A DNA stretch of 64,000 nt from Rhizobium sp. NFR07 (lineage in GTDB: Bacteria; Pseudomonadota; Alphaproteobacteria; Rhizobiales; Rhizobiaceae). Shown here in pieces: positions 41,579 to 50,889 of this stretch. A model generated the notes under the pieces. The model was not told the origin of the DNA and did not search any database. It saw nothing but the letters and a program-made list of their open reading frames with translations. Position 1 is the first letter of the stretch. Every line of letters begins with the position of its first letter. The stretch is taken from assembly GCF_900111905.1 (NCBI RefSeq), contig NZ_FOKM01000022.1:35696-99695 (forward strand). The letters run 5' to 3'. The position numbers were made by a program, and so were the translations under genes.

Positions 41579-44046
41579 CGATGTTGAAAGCAGTGACCGA
41601 GGATCTCGGCTTCGGCCGTCAACGCGCCAGAGAACGGTCGATGGCACGCCATATTCCCTATTTGCGCCACGTCTCGGACACGGTCATCGGACTTCAGAAT
41701 GGCGCGATGTTAAGCGTAATCAAGGTGGAGGGCCTGTTTTTCCAAACCGAGGATCAGGCTGAGCTCAACATGCGCTCTGCCGTGCAAAACACGATGATCC
41801 GTGCGTTGGGATCGAGCCGTTACGCGCTCTGGTCGACTATCATACGCCACCAGGTCGAGGCGAGGCTCGACGGGGCCTTTGAAGATGAGTTCTGTGCCGC
41901 GCTGAACCACCGCTACATGGAGCAGTTACAAACGAAGCGGATGTTCGAAAACACGCTGTATCTGACCATCGTCAAGTCTCGAGCAAGCGGTGTGCTGGGC
42001 GCAAGCGAGTTAGTCAAGCGCCTTGTTTCGCCGGCTCTCGCCCAAGGACGACAGCAAGAGGACGCCGATCTTGCGGAATTCGAGGAGCTGGTCGCGCGTA
42101 TTGCCGAGGATTTACAGAAGTACAAGGCGCGGACCCTTGGGGTCGTTTATCATGCCGACAGCCAGAGGGACGATCAGGCTGAGTTCGATGGCCAGACCGC
42201 CGCCCCCGGCGAGGCACTTTTTCCCTATTCAGAACCCTGCGAATTTTTCAATACGATCCTCGCATGCGGCGTGCGACGCAGGATGCGCCTGCCCCGCATG
42301 GGCCTTTATGACTTTCTTGGTACGTCGCGCCTTTATTTCGGCAAGCGATCGATGATGGCCCAAGGTCCGAGCGAGGGCGACAATCGCTATGGCGCATTGC
42401 TGTCGATCAAGGAATATCCTCCGTTCACCGGACCCGGGATGCTTGATGGACTGCTGCAGGTCAATCGTGAGTTTATTCTCACACAATCATTCTCGCTTGC
42501 CGACAAACCGATTGCGCAGGAGAGGATCGGTCGCCTGAAGCGGCAGATTGCCGCCTCCGACGATGCTGGGAGCACGGTCGAGGACGAGATCGATTTTGCC
42601 CTCGACAGTCTATTGAACCAGGAGGCGGTGTTCGGCACCCATCATCTGTCGCTTCTCTGCCTCGCTCGGGACATCGACGATGTCGGAAAGGCAGTAACCA
42701 AGCTCGGAGCCTGCCTTACCGACGTGAATATCAACTGGTTGCGGGAAGATCTTAATCTGGAACCGGCGTTCTGGGCGCAGCTCCCTGGAAATCAGAGTTA
42801 CATTGCACGCCGATCGATGCTCTCGAGTGCCAACTTTTCCGGCCTGTCCTCGATGCATAATTTCGCAACCGGTCAAAGAGATCGCGGCCATTGGGACAAG
42901 CCGATAGCCGTACTTGAGACCGCCTCCCAGACGCCATACTGGTTCAACTTTCATCAGCGCGATATCGGCCATTTTCTCGTCACAGGTCCGACCGGATCAG
43001 GAAAAACGGTGGCCCTTACCTTCCTGCTTGCCCAGGCCATGCGGGTTGAGCCGAAGCCGCGCACCGTATTTTTCGATAAGGATCGGGGCGCCGAGATCTT
43101 CATACGGGCGATCGGCGGCAGCTATGAGGTTCTGACACCGGGAACCCCGACTGGGTTCAACCCGCTGCAGCTCGAGAATACCGGCCGTAATGTCGAGTTC
43201 CTGCTCCGGCTTCTAAAGGTCATGCTGACATCGCCCCATGCAGGATTGCAGCAGGAAGATGAAACATTTCTGGAGCGGGCCTTGCTGCGGCTGATGAGCG
43301 AACCGAAGCCGGAACGGACGCTTGCCAATCTTGCAGCACTCTTGGCAGGCGGTGCGCGCGCCAATGCCAACGATCTTAACGCAAGGCTTCGCGGCTGGAT
43401 CGATGGTGAGAAGGCCTGGCTGTTCAACGCGCCTCAGGATCGGCTTTCAATTACCGGTTCGCGCGTCTTCGGCTTCGACATGACCCATATCCTAACCAAC
43501 CCTGACACGCGCACCCCTGCCCTGATGTACATCTATCATCGCCTCGACGAGCTGCTGGATGGTAATCCGGTCATGTTCTTCATGGATGAAGGATGGCAGC
43601 TTTTGATGGACGAGACTTTCAGCCACTTCATCGTCGATAAGATGAAAACGATCCGCAAGATGAACGGGATCGTTGGCTTTGGCACGCAGTCGGCTGCCGA
43701 TATTGCCAAGGCGCCAATCTCGCACACGCTGATCGAGCAGGCCGCAACCCATATCCACTTTCCCAATCCCCGCGCTGACGATGAAAGCTATCGTGTCCGC
43801 TTCGGCCTGACGAAGCGGGAATTGGATTTCATCAGATCGACGCCACCGGAAAAGCGAAGCTTTCTGATCAAGCACGGAACGGACTCGGTCATTGCCAAGC
43901 TCGATCTCTCGACCATGCCAGACCTCGTTAAAGTTCTCTCCGGACGCAAGGAAACGGTCGAGGAATGCGCACGGATCCGTGCGGAGGTCGGCGACGATCC
44001 GAGAGCATGGCTTGCACGCTTCTGTGGTTGGGAGGAGATTAAATGA
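41575..44046 (+). CDS. virB4: VirB4 ATPase
   Basis: An 823-residue CagE/TrbE/VirB4 ATPase. Walker A is VTGPTGSGKTVALTFLL near residue 470 and Walker B is NPVMFFMDEGWQLL, followed by GFGTQSAADIAKA. ATG 41575 forms an ATGA overlap with the virB3 stop and gives the usual VirB4 N-terminus; the open frame extends farther upstream inside virB3 but is not coding there. VirB4 energises pilus assembly and substrate transfer at the inner membrane. Confidence 0.94.
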   Translation: MTMLKAVTEDLGFGRQRARERSMARHIPYLRHVSDTVIGLQNGAMLSVIKVEGLFFQTEDQAELNMRSAVQNTMIRALGSSRYALWSTIIRHQVEARLDGAFEDEFCAALNHRYMEQLQTKRMFENTLYLTIVKSRASGVLGASELVKRLVSPALAQGRQQEDADLAEFEELVARIAEDLQKYKARTLGVVYHADSQRDDQAEFDGQTAAPGEALFPYSEPCEFFNTILACGVRRRMRLPRMGLYDFLGTSRLYFGKRSMMAQGPSEGDNRYGALLSIKEYPPFTGPGMLDGLLQVNREFILTQSFSLADKPIAQERIGRLKRQIAASDDAGSTVEDEIDFALDSLLNQEAVFGTHHLSLLCLARDIDDVGKAVTKLGACLTDVNINWLREDLNLEPAFWAQLPGNQSYIARRSMLSSANFSGLSSMHNFATGQRDRGHWDKPIAVLETASQTPYWFNFHQRDIGHFLVTGPTGSGKTVALTFLLAQAMRVEPKPRTVFFDKDRGAEIFIRAIGGSYEVLTPGTPTGFNPLQLENTGRNVEFLLRLLKVMLTSPHAGLQQEDETFLERALLRLMSEPKPERTLANLAALLAGGARANANDLNARLRGWIDGEKAWLFNAPQDRLSITGSRVFGFDMTHILTNPDTRTPALMYIYHRLDELLDGNPVMFFMDEGWQLLMDETFSHFIVDKMKTIRKMNGIVGFGTQSAADIAKAPISHTLIEQAATHIHFPNPRADDESYRVRFGLTKRELDFIRSTPPEKRSFLIKHGTDSVIAKLDLSTMPDLVKVLSGRKETVEECARIRAEVGDDPRAWLARFCGWEEIK

Positions 44047-45173
44047 GTTGCTTGGTCTTGCCTCACGCCGCACCGGCTCTGTCGCGGCTTCTCCTGCGCC
44101 TTGCTCTGATGGTCGTCCCGCCTGCTGTCGCTATGGTCGAGGCTCTCGTCCCGGCGTCGGCTCTTGCCGACACGGCGGTGATCGACACTACGATCTTAAA
44201 CCGCGAGGAAACGCGCGACGTGAGCCTATCCCAGACCTACAAGACCGATGAGGGACGAATGTCGGCGTCAAGAAGCGTAGGCTGCGCGATATTTCGGCCG
44301 GGACGATCGGGAGACGCGGCCTCGAGCGCCGGCGCCAATCCGCAGATCACAGCCTTGTCGCGGCGTATCGCGATGGAGGAAGGCGTTGATGAGCGCTTGT
44401 TCCTGGCGCTGATCTATCAAGAGAGCCGATTCAATCCCTGTGCCCGCTCTTCGGCAGGCGCGATCGGCCTTACGCAACTGATGCCGCAGACGGCAAAGGA
44501 TCTCGGTGTCGATCCTTATGACATGACCGATAACCTGCGCGGCGGTGCGCGTTATCTGAAGCAGCAATTGGCGACCTTTGGCGACCCGCGTCTCGCGCTT
44601 GCCGCTTACAATGCCGGACCCGGCAATGTTCAGACCTATGGTGGCATTCCGCCGTTTCGCGAGACGCAGGGCTATGTCGCAGCGATTACCGAGAAATGGC
44701 TCCCGGCCTTTGGGGGGCGAGACCTAGCAGCCCTTCCGGGCGGCGATAGTGCGGGTGCAGGTTCCTATGCCAATCTTCGGGACGTTACGCTCAAAAGCAT
44801 GGCAATGTCTGAGGCGAGCGGGCAGTCGAGCGCTTTGATTAAGTTGTTTCTGGAAGAGCTCGGATCACGATCGGGCGGCACGCTTCAGGATAGTTTCGAT
44901 CATAACTCAGCAAGTCGAAACGCTAATCTGGAAATGATCAACCGCGCAATCCTGATCGGCGCGATGATTGCCGAACTATCTAATGCCCAGGGCGCCATGG
45001 ACACAGCAAATCTGTCTGGCTCGGCTCGCAGTGTGCGCGCCGACCGACCGCCTGACGATCGGGGCGAAAGCTCCCACAGGGCTTGCCAGAAAGACGCGAT
45101 GGCCAGGGATCCGCTTGCGACCTGCCGTCCCATCAATGCCGGCGCTCAGGCAAGAGTTTCAGCTCAATTCTAG
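44043..45173 (+). CDS. Second lytic transglycosylase in the virB operon
   Basis: A 376-residue exported protein with an SLT domain: ALIYQESRFNPCARSSAGAI with the catalytic Glu, GLTQLMPQTAKDLGVD and LALAAYNAGPGNVQTYGG. The N-terminus carries a hydrophobic signal and the C-terminal 150 residues are low-complexity. It overlaps the virB4 stop by ATGA and precedes virB5 by 25 bases. The operon already has virB1, so this is a second peptidoglycan-cleaving enzyme in the position where most virB operons have none. It may act with the VirB5 adhesin. Confidence 0.88.
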   Translation: MSCLVLPHAAPALSRLLLRLALMVVPPAVAMVEALVPASALADTAVIDTTILNREETRDVSLSQTYKTDEGRMSASRSVGCAIFRPGRSGDAASSAGANPQITALSRRIAMEEGVDERLFLALIYQESRFNPCARSSAGAIGLTQLMPQTAKDLGVDPYDMTDNLRGGARYLKQQLATFGDPRLALAAYNAGPGNVQTYGGIPPFRETQGYVAAITEKWLPAFGGRDLAALPGGDSAGAGSYANLRDVTLKSMAMSEASGQSSALIKLFLEELGSRSGGTLQDSFDHNSASRNANLEMINRAILIGAMIAELSNAQGAMDTANLSGSARSVRADRPPDDRGESSHRACQKDAMARDPLATCRPINAGAQARVSAQF

Positions 45174-45198
45174 ATGTTGTTTACGAAGGAGGCGTGTG

Positions 45199-45897
45199 AT
45201 GAGGTCTTTTGTTTTAGCAGCAATTATCATGCAGGTCGCCACACCGGTCTTTGCCCAGATGCGGGTGATCGACAATGCCAATCTCGATGTGGCGAAGAGG
45301 ACAGCTGAGACCACCGACAAGATCCTGGAGACCAACCGTGAGGTTCGCACGACTGTCGAGGACACACTCAAAGCGGTTACGGGCGACCGGGCCGGTGCGG
45401 CCGATGCCTTGCGGAGACTTGCGGTCGGAAGTGGGTTCAGTGTTTCGCAGCTTCCTGGTCTCGACAAGATCCTCTCTCCGAGCGGCACGGATTTCGGCGG
45501 TGTCGACGGTGCGGTCAGTGGAACGGCGACCAAATTCCTCAACGGCCTGAAGCTTCTGCAAAGCCTTTCCGGACAGAAGCAAAGCGCGTTTTCGAGCGAC
45601 CGGTCTTATGAAGAGCTGATGAAGACGGTGCTTGCGATTTCGACATTGACGACGGGCGCCCAACAGGCGGTCACTGCACGACGCGATGCTCTGGAGCAAG
45701 CCGGCTCCATGATCGGCAAAGCAGACGACGTCAAAGGCTCGCTTGATCAGAACACCCAGTTGCAGGTGCAATCCGGCCTGACGATCAATGAGCTGATTGG
45801 GGTGATGAACGGGGTAGCGCTATCGCTGCAAGCGCAAAATCAGCGACGCCTGACCGACATGTCGAATTCGAAAAAGGCCCTCACCTACAAAGAGTAA
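45199..45897 (+). CDS. virB5: VirB5-like minor pilin
   Basis: A 232-residue protein with signal peptide MRSFVLAAIIMQVATPVFAQ and a long helical, coiled-coil-prone mature part (LDVAKRTAETTDKILETNRE). Position and architecture match VirB5/TraC, the pilus-tip protein, though the sequence is less conserved than its neighbours. ATG 45199 follows AAGGAGGC. A longer upstream frame overlaps the transglycosylase gene and is not coding. Confidence 0.78.
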   Translation: MRSFVLAAIIMQVATPVFAQMRVIDNANLDVAKRTAETTDKILETNREVRTTVEDTLKAVTGDRAGAADALRRLAVGSGFSVSQLPGLDKILSPSGTDFGGVDGAVSGTATKFLNGLKLLQSLSGQKQSAFSSDRSYEELMKTVLAISTLTTGAQQAVTARRDALEQAGSMIGKADDVKGSLDQNTQLQVQSGLTINELIGVMNGVALSLQAQNQRRLTDMSNSKKALTYKE

Positions 45898-45903
45898 TCA
45901 ATC

Positions 45904-46122
45904 ATGAAAGCGAATCCATGGGTGCTGGCGCTTTTAGCGCTGGCAGTGAGCAGTTGCGGCCATGGCCCAAGCGAGCGCAAGGCACCATGCAAGCATCCGA
46001 AAGGACTTGCCGCATTTAGCGGGAATGAGACCGAGATGTGCGGGCCGATCATCAAGATCGATCAGGATCATCATGCCGTGGTCGAGGCACTTGGCCATCT
46101 CATCGACGCTCAGGGAGGCTAA
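45904..46122 (+). CDS. Small lipoprotein in the virB operon (possible entry-exclusion or VirB7-like)
   Basis: A 72-residue lipoprotein: MKANPWVLALLALAVSSCGH, where the SSC motif is a lipobox at residues 16-18. The mature part has two further cysteines (APCKHP and EMCGPI). Six bases after virB5 and three before the virB6 start. VirB7 usually lies between virB6 and virB8, so by position this could be an EexN-type exclusion protein. Its identity is not settled. Confidence 0.65.
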   Translation: MKANPWVLALLALAVSSCGHGPSERKAPCKHPKGLAAFSGNETEMCGPIIKIDQDHHAVVEALGHLIDAQGG

Positions 46123-46125
46123 GCG

Positions 46126-47154
46126 GTGGATAATTTTATCGGCGACCTCCTAGAACGGGTCGAGGCGACGGGCCAAAATTTTTCCGAGCGCGCCTATGGC
46201 ATTATCGGCACGCAGATCATGCCGCTGTTGACGCTGATGCTGATCGGTTATGTCGCCTTTTACGGGCTGCAGTTGATCATGGGCACGACACGCATATCGA
46301 TCGGCGAGATCGTCGGGCGCGTGGCGCGCATGCTCGTGGTCGTCTCGCTGGTGGGAGAATGGGGCCATTTTAACGACCTCTTCTATGCCTGGCTATCACG
46401 AACACCAGAGGCAGTTGGCCGGGCCATTCTTGGAGCAACGGGTACGGGCATTACGGAACCGACCAATGGGCTGTCCAGGATATGGATGACGGCCAATCAG
46501 GCCGCTTCCGCCTTTGCCGAGCAGTCGGGCTATCTGTCGATCCTGCCCTCGATGACTGGTTTTCTCATCATGTTCTGCGTCGCGGTGTTTCTGGCGGTGG
46601 CGCTCGCAATCCTGCTCTTGTCGAAGGTGATGATGTGGGTCCTCGTTGCGACTGCGCCAATTTTCATTGCCAGCATGCTGTTTGAGCGTACGCGTGGACT
46701 TGGCAATGCCTGGTTTCAGCAAGTGCTGACGTACGCGCTGATCCCGCTCTTCGTTTATGTCGTTGCAGCATTCCTGATCTCGGCGATGGAACCGGAACTC
46801 ACCAAGGTCACAAATGCGGCCGGTGAGAGACGACTGCAATTGAGCGACGTCTCCGCGTTCCTTTTGTTGTGCTGCGCTGGCGCCTTCGTGCTGTTCAACA
46901 TCCAGACCCTGGCGCAGGGCGTTACTGGCGGGATGGCGGCCGGGATCGGCAAGATTGCCCGCGACGTGGCCGGCCTCACCGGCATGACGCTGCCACGCCA
47001 GACAGTCCGTGCCGCCAGAAGCGGGATGGGCTACGCCGGCGGACGACTTGCCGAGGCTCGCCAGCGTACCGAGGCGGGCATCAAGGACAATATCCACCAT
47101 TCAACAGCAAGCGCGATGAAACGACGGATCAGCCGGACCGGCGACATCGCCTGA
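46126..47154 (+). CDS. virB6: VirB6 polytopic channel protein
   Basis: A 342-residue membrane protein with GTG start at 46126 preceded by GGAGG. At least five hydrophobic helices, with the characteristic FIASMLFERTRGLGNAWFQQ VirB6/TrbL motif (Trp and following segment). It forms part of the inner-membrane pore. The C-terminal tail is basic. Confidence 0.9.
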   Translation: MDNFIGDLLERVEATGQNFSERAYGIIGTQIMPLLTLMLIGYVAFYGLQLIMGTTRISIGEIVGRVARMLVVVSLVGEWGHFNDLFYAWLSRTPEAVGRAILGATGTGITEPTNGLSRIWMTANQAASAFAEQSGYLSILPSMTGFLIMFCVAVFLAVALAILLLSKVMMWVLVATAPIFIASMLFERTRGLGNAWFQQVLTYALIPLFVYVVAAFLISAMEPELTKVTNAAGERRLQLSDVSAFLLLCCAGAFVLFNIQTLAQGVTGGMAAGIGKIARDVAGLTGMTLPRQTVRAARSGMGYAGGRLAEARQRTEAGIKDNIHHSTASAMKRRISRTGDIA

Positions 47155-47182
47155 TATCGGCTTCGACGTGAGGGAGGGTTAG

Positions 47183-47878
47183 ATGGCCAAGCAATCAGAA
47201 GACGCGCTTATCGGCTATTATCAGGCGGGAGAGACGTGGGAGACGGAGGTTTTGCGTCATGCGCGCCGTTCGCGTGCCGTCGCCTGGCTTGTCTGCACAA
47301 TGTTCGGTGTGCTTGCGCTCCTTGCGCTCGTCGCTTTGATCCTGCTCGTGCCGCTCAAGTCCTTCGAACCCTATATCGTCGAAGTCGATAAAAACACCGG
47401 CTACCTCGAGGTCAAGTCAGGCCTGACGAAGTCGGGGCTCCTCAGCGACCAGCAGGCAATCACGCAGGCCAATGTCGTGCGCTTTATTCGCGCCCGCGAG
47501 GGGTATGATCCGTTTGCTATTTCGGAAAATTTCGCCATTGCAGCGCTTTTATCGGCAGAGCGTGCAGCGCGCGACCTTCAGGACCTTCATAGCGTCACCA
47601 ATCCTGCCAATCCGGCGGAGCGATATGGCAAGGCGACAAGCGTAACGGTCGAGATCAAGTCGGTGACCTTTTCCAATGCGAGCACCTGCCTTGTAAGGTT
47701 TTCGACGACCGAGACATCGGAGACGGCTGCCATCACACGGCATTTCATCTCGGTCGTTCGCTATCGCTACACGGAGACGCCCGCGACAAATGCGTGGCGC
47801 TTTGAAAACCCGCTTGGATTTCAGGTTTACGACTACCGACGCGATCAGGAGAGCGTGTCGCCGGAGGATGAGCGATGA
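47183..47878 (+). CDS. virB8: VirB8 assembly factor
   Basis: A 231-residue protein with a short cytoplasmic N-terminus (SEDALIGYYQAGETWETEVL), one transmembrane helix (LVCTMFGVLALLALVALILL) and a periplasmic NTF2-like domain that includes KNTGYLEVKSG and RFIRAREGYDPFAISENFA. It nucleates the inner-membrane complex. Stops inside the virB9 ATG (ATGA). Confidence 0.92.
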   Translation: MAKQSEDALIGYYQAGETWETEVLRHARRSRAVAWLVCTMFGVLALLALVALILLVPLKSFEPYIVEVDKNTGYLEVKSGLTKSGLLSDQQAITQANVVRFIRAREGYDPFAISENFAIAALLSAERAARDLQDLHSVTNPANPAERYGKATSVTVEIKSVTFSNASTCLVRFSTTETSETAAITRHFISVVRYRYTETPATNAWRFENPLGFQVYDYRRDQESVSPEDER

Positions 47879-48702
47879 GACTATTCATTCTGAAGACAGC
47901 TGCCGCTTCAGTAGCCTTCATCCTTTCGGCCGCGCTTCCCTCGTCGGCTGCGCAGACACCGCGTCCTGGCGCGCTTGATCAACGCGTCACCAGCGTTGTC
48001 TATCAGGCCAACAACGTGGTCCAAGTCTCCGCCACTTGGGGCATCTCCACGATGATCCTTTTCGACGAGGACGAGCAGTTCGAAACGATCTCGCTCGGCG
48101 ATACCGAAAGCTGGCAGGTGGCGCCGGCAGAGAAAGGCAACATCCTGTTCATTACACCGGTCGCCCGCGATGTCGCCACCAACATGAATGTGGTCACATC
48201 AAAGCGGATCTACTTCCTCGAACTTGAAGATCATGCACCGGACGATAAGAGAGAAGTTTTTGGCATCCGGTTTGTTTATCCCGACAAAATCGAGGATGCA
48301 CGCCTTCGGCAAGAGGCTGAACGCAGAGCTGCATTTCCCAACATATTCGGCCTCGACAAGAACACGGTCCACTCCGACTACGGGTTCTCTGGCGATCCGA
48401 CCCTGAGGCCGACCATGGTGTTCGACGACGGAAAAAAGACATTCTTCCGCTTCGATGGGCAGGTGCCGGCAATCTATGCAGTTCAATCTAATACACAAGA
48501 GACGCTGAGGAATTTCCGCAAAGAAGGTTCCTACCTGGTCGTTGACGGGATAGCCCGGCAATACACCCTGCGTGATGGCGATCAATGGACCTGCGTCTTC
48601 CGGCTTGACCGTCCCGTCTTGCCGAAGCGTCAGACGCGCTCGGGGGAAGGTGCGAGCTGGAACACTTTCAACCCACATCGTGAGGGAGGAAGCAGGCGAT
48701 GA
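47875..48702 (+). CDS. virB9: VirB9 outer-membrane complex protein
   Basis: A 275-residue exported protein with signal peptide ending PSSAAQ, then PRPGALDQRVTSVVYQANN and the C-terminal VirB9 domain (PTMVFDDGKKTFFRFDGQVP). It forms the outer-membrane core with VirB10. ATGA overlap with virB8 before and virB10 after. Confidence 0.92.
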   Translation: MRLFILKTAAASVAFILSAALPSSAAQTPRPGALDQRVTSVVYQANNVVQVSATWGISTMILFDEDEQFETISLGDTESWQVAPAEKGNILFITPVARDVATNMNVVTSKRIYFLELEDHAPDDKREVFGIRFVYPDKIEDARLRQEAERRAAFPNIFGLDKNTVHSDYGFSGDPTLRPTMVFDDGKKTFFRFDGQVPAIYAVQSNTQETLRNFRKEGSYLVVDGIARQYTLRDGDQWTCVFRLDRPVLPKRQTRSGEGASWNTFNPHREGGSRR

Positions 48703-49883
48703 CGAGAAGCCGTGAGCTTGACGTGCTGGCGGCCCGCGACGAGGTTGCGGTGGCCAACAAGAACATCGGCCGCAATCAGCGGTACAGCATAGTGCTTTTG
48801 CTAGGCGGTGGTGTGATCGCCGGTTATCTGGCGCTCTCCGTGCCATCGGCAGATCAGGTTGATAATGTCCAGACTGACGAGGAATTCAAGACGTCTTCTT
48901 TCCGGCCCCCTTCCTTCTTAAGGGAGGAAGCGAAGCAGGTTCTGCCGCCGGAGCAGCCGGTCGTCGAGCTCCCCCCTCCCCCTGAAGCTACACCGCCGAC
49001 GCAGACAACCTTCGACGTTCCGCCACCACCGATTTCCGGCGACACGGGACCGGTGGAAGAGTTTCCCGATCGCTTCCGCTCGAAGCTGATCTCGCTCGAC
49101 CAGAGCGCACAGGCGACAGGTCGCGACACTGCGGCGCCGGATGGGTCGAACTCGGCGGTTGCCGGAGAGGATCGAGCAAGCCGGTATCTCGGTGCGGCAA
49201 GCCGCCTATCGGATCGGGGCGCCACCGCCCGCAAGATCGCCCGCATCGATGCGATGATCCCGGAGGGTACGTTGATCCCCGGCATTTTGGAGACTGCGAT
49301 CAACAGCGACCTTCCAGGCCAGATCCGAGCCATCACTTCCCAGGATGTCTATTCGTTCGACGGAAGGCGGATCTTGATCCCGACAGGAACGCGATTGATT
49401 GGCGAATATCAGTCGGAGATCACCAGCGGTCAGAAGCGGATCTTTGTCATATGGACCCGGCTGATCCGCGATGACGGGGTTACAGTCCGACTGAACTCGA
49501 TCGGCAGTGACAGCCTTGGGCGCTCTGGTCTGACCGGCCATGTTGATAACAAGTTCAAGGAGCGGTTTGGCGCATCGATCCTGTTGTCGATCGTCGGTGG
49601 CGGCGCAAGCTACCTCACCGGCTATGGGAGCGACCGGGCGACTGATGACGACGATGATGCAGAACGGGCCAAGGAGCTGGCGCGCGACACGATCTCGAAG
49701 ACCTTTAGTGACATGGCCAATACGGTCCTGTCGGAAAATTTGAGGATCCCGCCGACGATCAGCGTAGCCCAGGGCGAGCGGATTTTTGTCTATGTGCGCC
49801 AGGACCTCGATTTTAGCGCCTTCTATGCAGATCCGGTGGTCGAAGCGATGAAGGAGATCCAGCGTGAACGCGGCCGCAAATGA
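48699..49883 (+). CDS. virB10: VirB10 energy-sensing scaffold
   Basis: A 394-residue protein with a transmembrane helix near residue 30, a proline-rich region (PPPEATPPTQTTFDVPPPP), and the C-terminal beta-barrel domain with IPEGTLIPGILETAINSDLP and GTRLIGEY. It spans both membranes. Its 3' end overlaps virB11 by 20 bases. Confidence 0.93.
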   Translation: MTRSRELDVLAARDEVAVANKNIGRNQRYSIVLLLGGGVIAGYLALSVPSADQVDNVQTDEEFKTSSFRPPSFLREEAKQVLPPEQPVVELPPPPEATPPTQTTFDVPPPPISGDTGPVEEFPDRFRSKLISLDQSAQATGRDTAAPDGSNSAVAGEDRASRYLGAASRLSDRGATARKIARIDAMIPEGTLIPGILETAINSDLPGQIRAITSQDVYSFDGRRILIPTGTRLIGEYQSEITSGQKRIFVIWTRLIRDDGVTVRLNSIGSDSLGRSGLTGHVDNKFKERFGASILLSIVGGGASYLTGYGSDRATDDDDDAERAKELARDTISKTFSDMANTVLSENLRIPPTISVAQGERIFVYVRQDLDFSAFYADPVVEAMKEIQRERGRK

Positions 49884-50889
49884 GAGACCGGCCAAGGCCG
49901 ATCCGCACTACTTCCTTTATCGTGCGCTCGAGCCTTTGAGGCCATTTCTCGATGATCCGAACGTCGTCGAGATCGCGGTCAACCGGCCGGGTGAAGTCTA
50001 TGTCGAGCGGCTCGGCTTAGAGCGGATGCAGCACTATCGCATTGATGAGCTGAGTGCCGGCGAACTCCACAACATCGCCGAGCGGGTCGCAGCGATTACG
50101 GCACAATTCGTCAGCCCCGCAAAGCCGATCTTGAGCGCCTGGCTTCCCGGCGGCGAGCGCATCCAGTGCGTGATCCCGCCTGCGGCACCGGATGGCGGAG
50201 CTTTGTCGATCAGAAAGCAGGTCGTGAGTGACTTTTCGCTCGAGGACCTGCGCGCTGCTGGCGCGATGGACAAGGTGGCTGTTTCGAGATCGCAGACAGG
50301 AGACCTGGATCGACTGTTGCGCGAACATCTCGCTGCCGATCGGATCTATGATTTCGTCACGCTTGCGCTAGCGCAGCGTGTGTCGATGCTGATCAGTGGC
50401 GGCACGTCTTCGGGGAAGACCACGTTTTTGAACGCCTGCCTGAAAAGTGTGGGTTTGGATGAGCGCGTCATCACGCTTGAGGATACGCGTGAGCTTTATC
50501 CGCCCCAGCCCAACAGCCTGCATCTCGTCGCCTCGAAGGGCGATCAGGGCACGTCCGACGTAACGATCCAGAGCCTGATGGAAACGTCGCTCCGGATGCG
50601 GCCGGACCGGCTTTTTGTCGGCGAAATCAGGGGAGCGGAGGCTTTTTCGTTCCTGCGGGCGATCAATACCGGTCATCCGGGCAGTATCTCGACCGTGCAT
50701 GCGGACACCGCACATGGCGCCTATGAGCAACTGATCATGATGGTACAGCAAGGCGGGATGGCGACAGGTTTTACCAAGAGCGATTTGCTGACCTACGTCC
50801 AGACGGTGATCCCGATTGTCATCCAGTTACGCCGCGAGGGGGGACGACGGGGCGTATCGGAGATTTTCTTCGCTAGGTCAGATCAATGA
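49864..50889 (+). CDS. virB11: VirB11 traffic ATPase
   Basis: A 341-residue hexameric ATPase. Walker A is ISGGTSSGKTTFLNACL, the Asp box ITLEDTRELYPPQPN, Walker B RPDRLFVGEIRGAEAF and the His box NTGHPGSISTVHADTA are all intact. ATG/GTG context: the GTG at 49864 overlaps virB10. The stop overlaps the virD4 ATG. Confidence 0.94.
   Translation: MNAAANERPAKADPHYFLYRALEPLRPFLDDPNVVEIAVNRPGEVYVERLGLERMQHYRIDELSAGELHNIAERVAAITAQFVSPAKPILSAWLPGGERIQCVIPPAAPDGGALSIRKQVVSDFSLEDLRAAGAMDKVAVSRSQTGDLDRLLREHLAADRIYDFVTLALAQRVSMLISGGTSSGKTTFLNACLKSVGLDERVITLEDTRELYPPQPNSLHLVASKGDQGTSDVTIQSLMETSLRMRPDRLFVGEIRGAEAFSFLRAINTGHPGSISTVHADTAHGAYEQLIMMVQQGGMATGFTKSDLLTYVQTVIPIVIQLRREGGRRGVSEIFFARSDQ

Noticed and set aside
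43492..44073. Minus-strand frame inside virB4
   Set aside because: Shadow of the well-supported virB4 gene.
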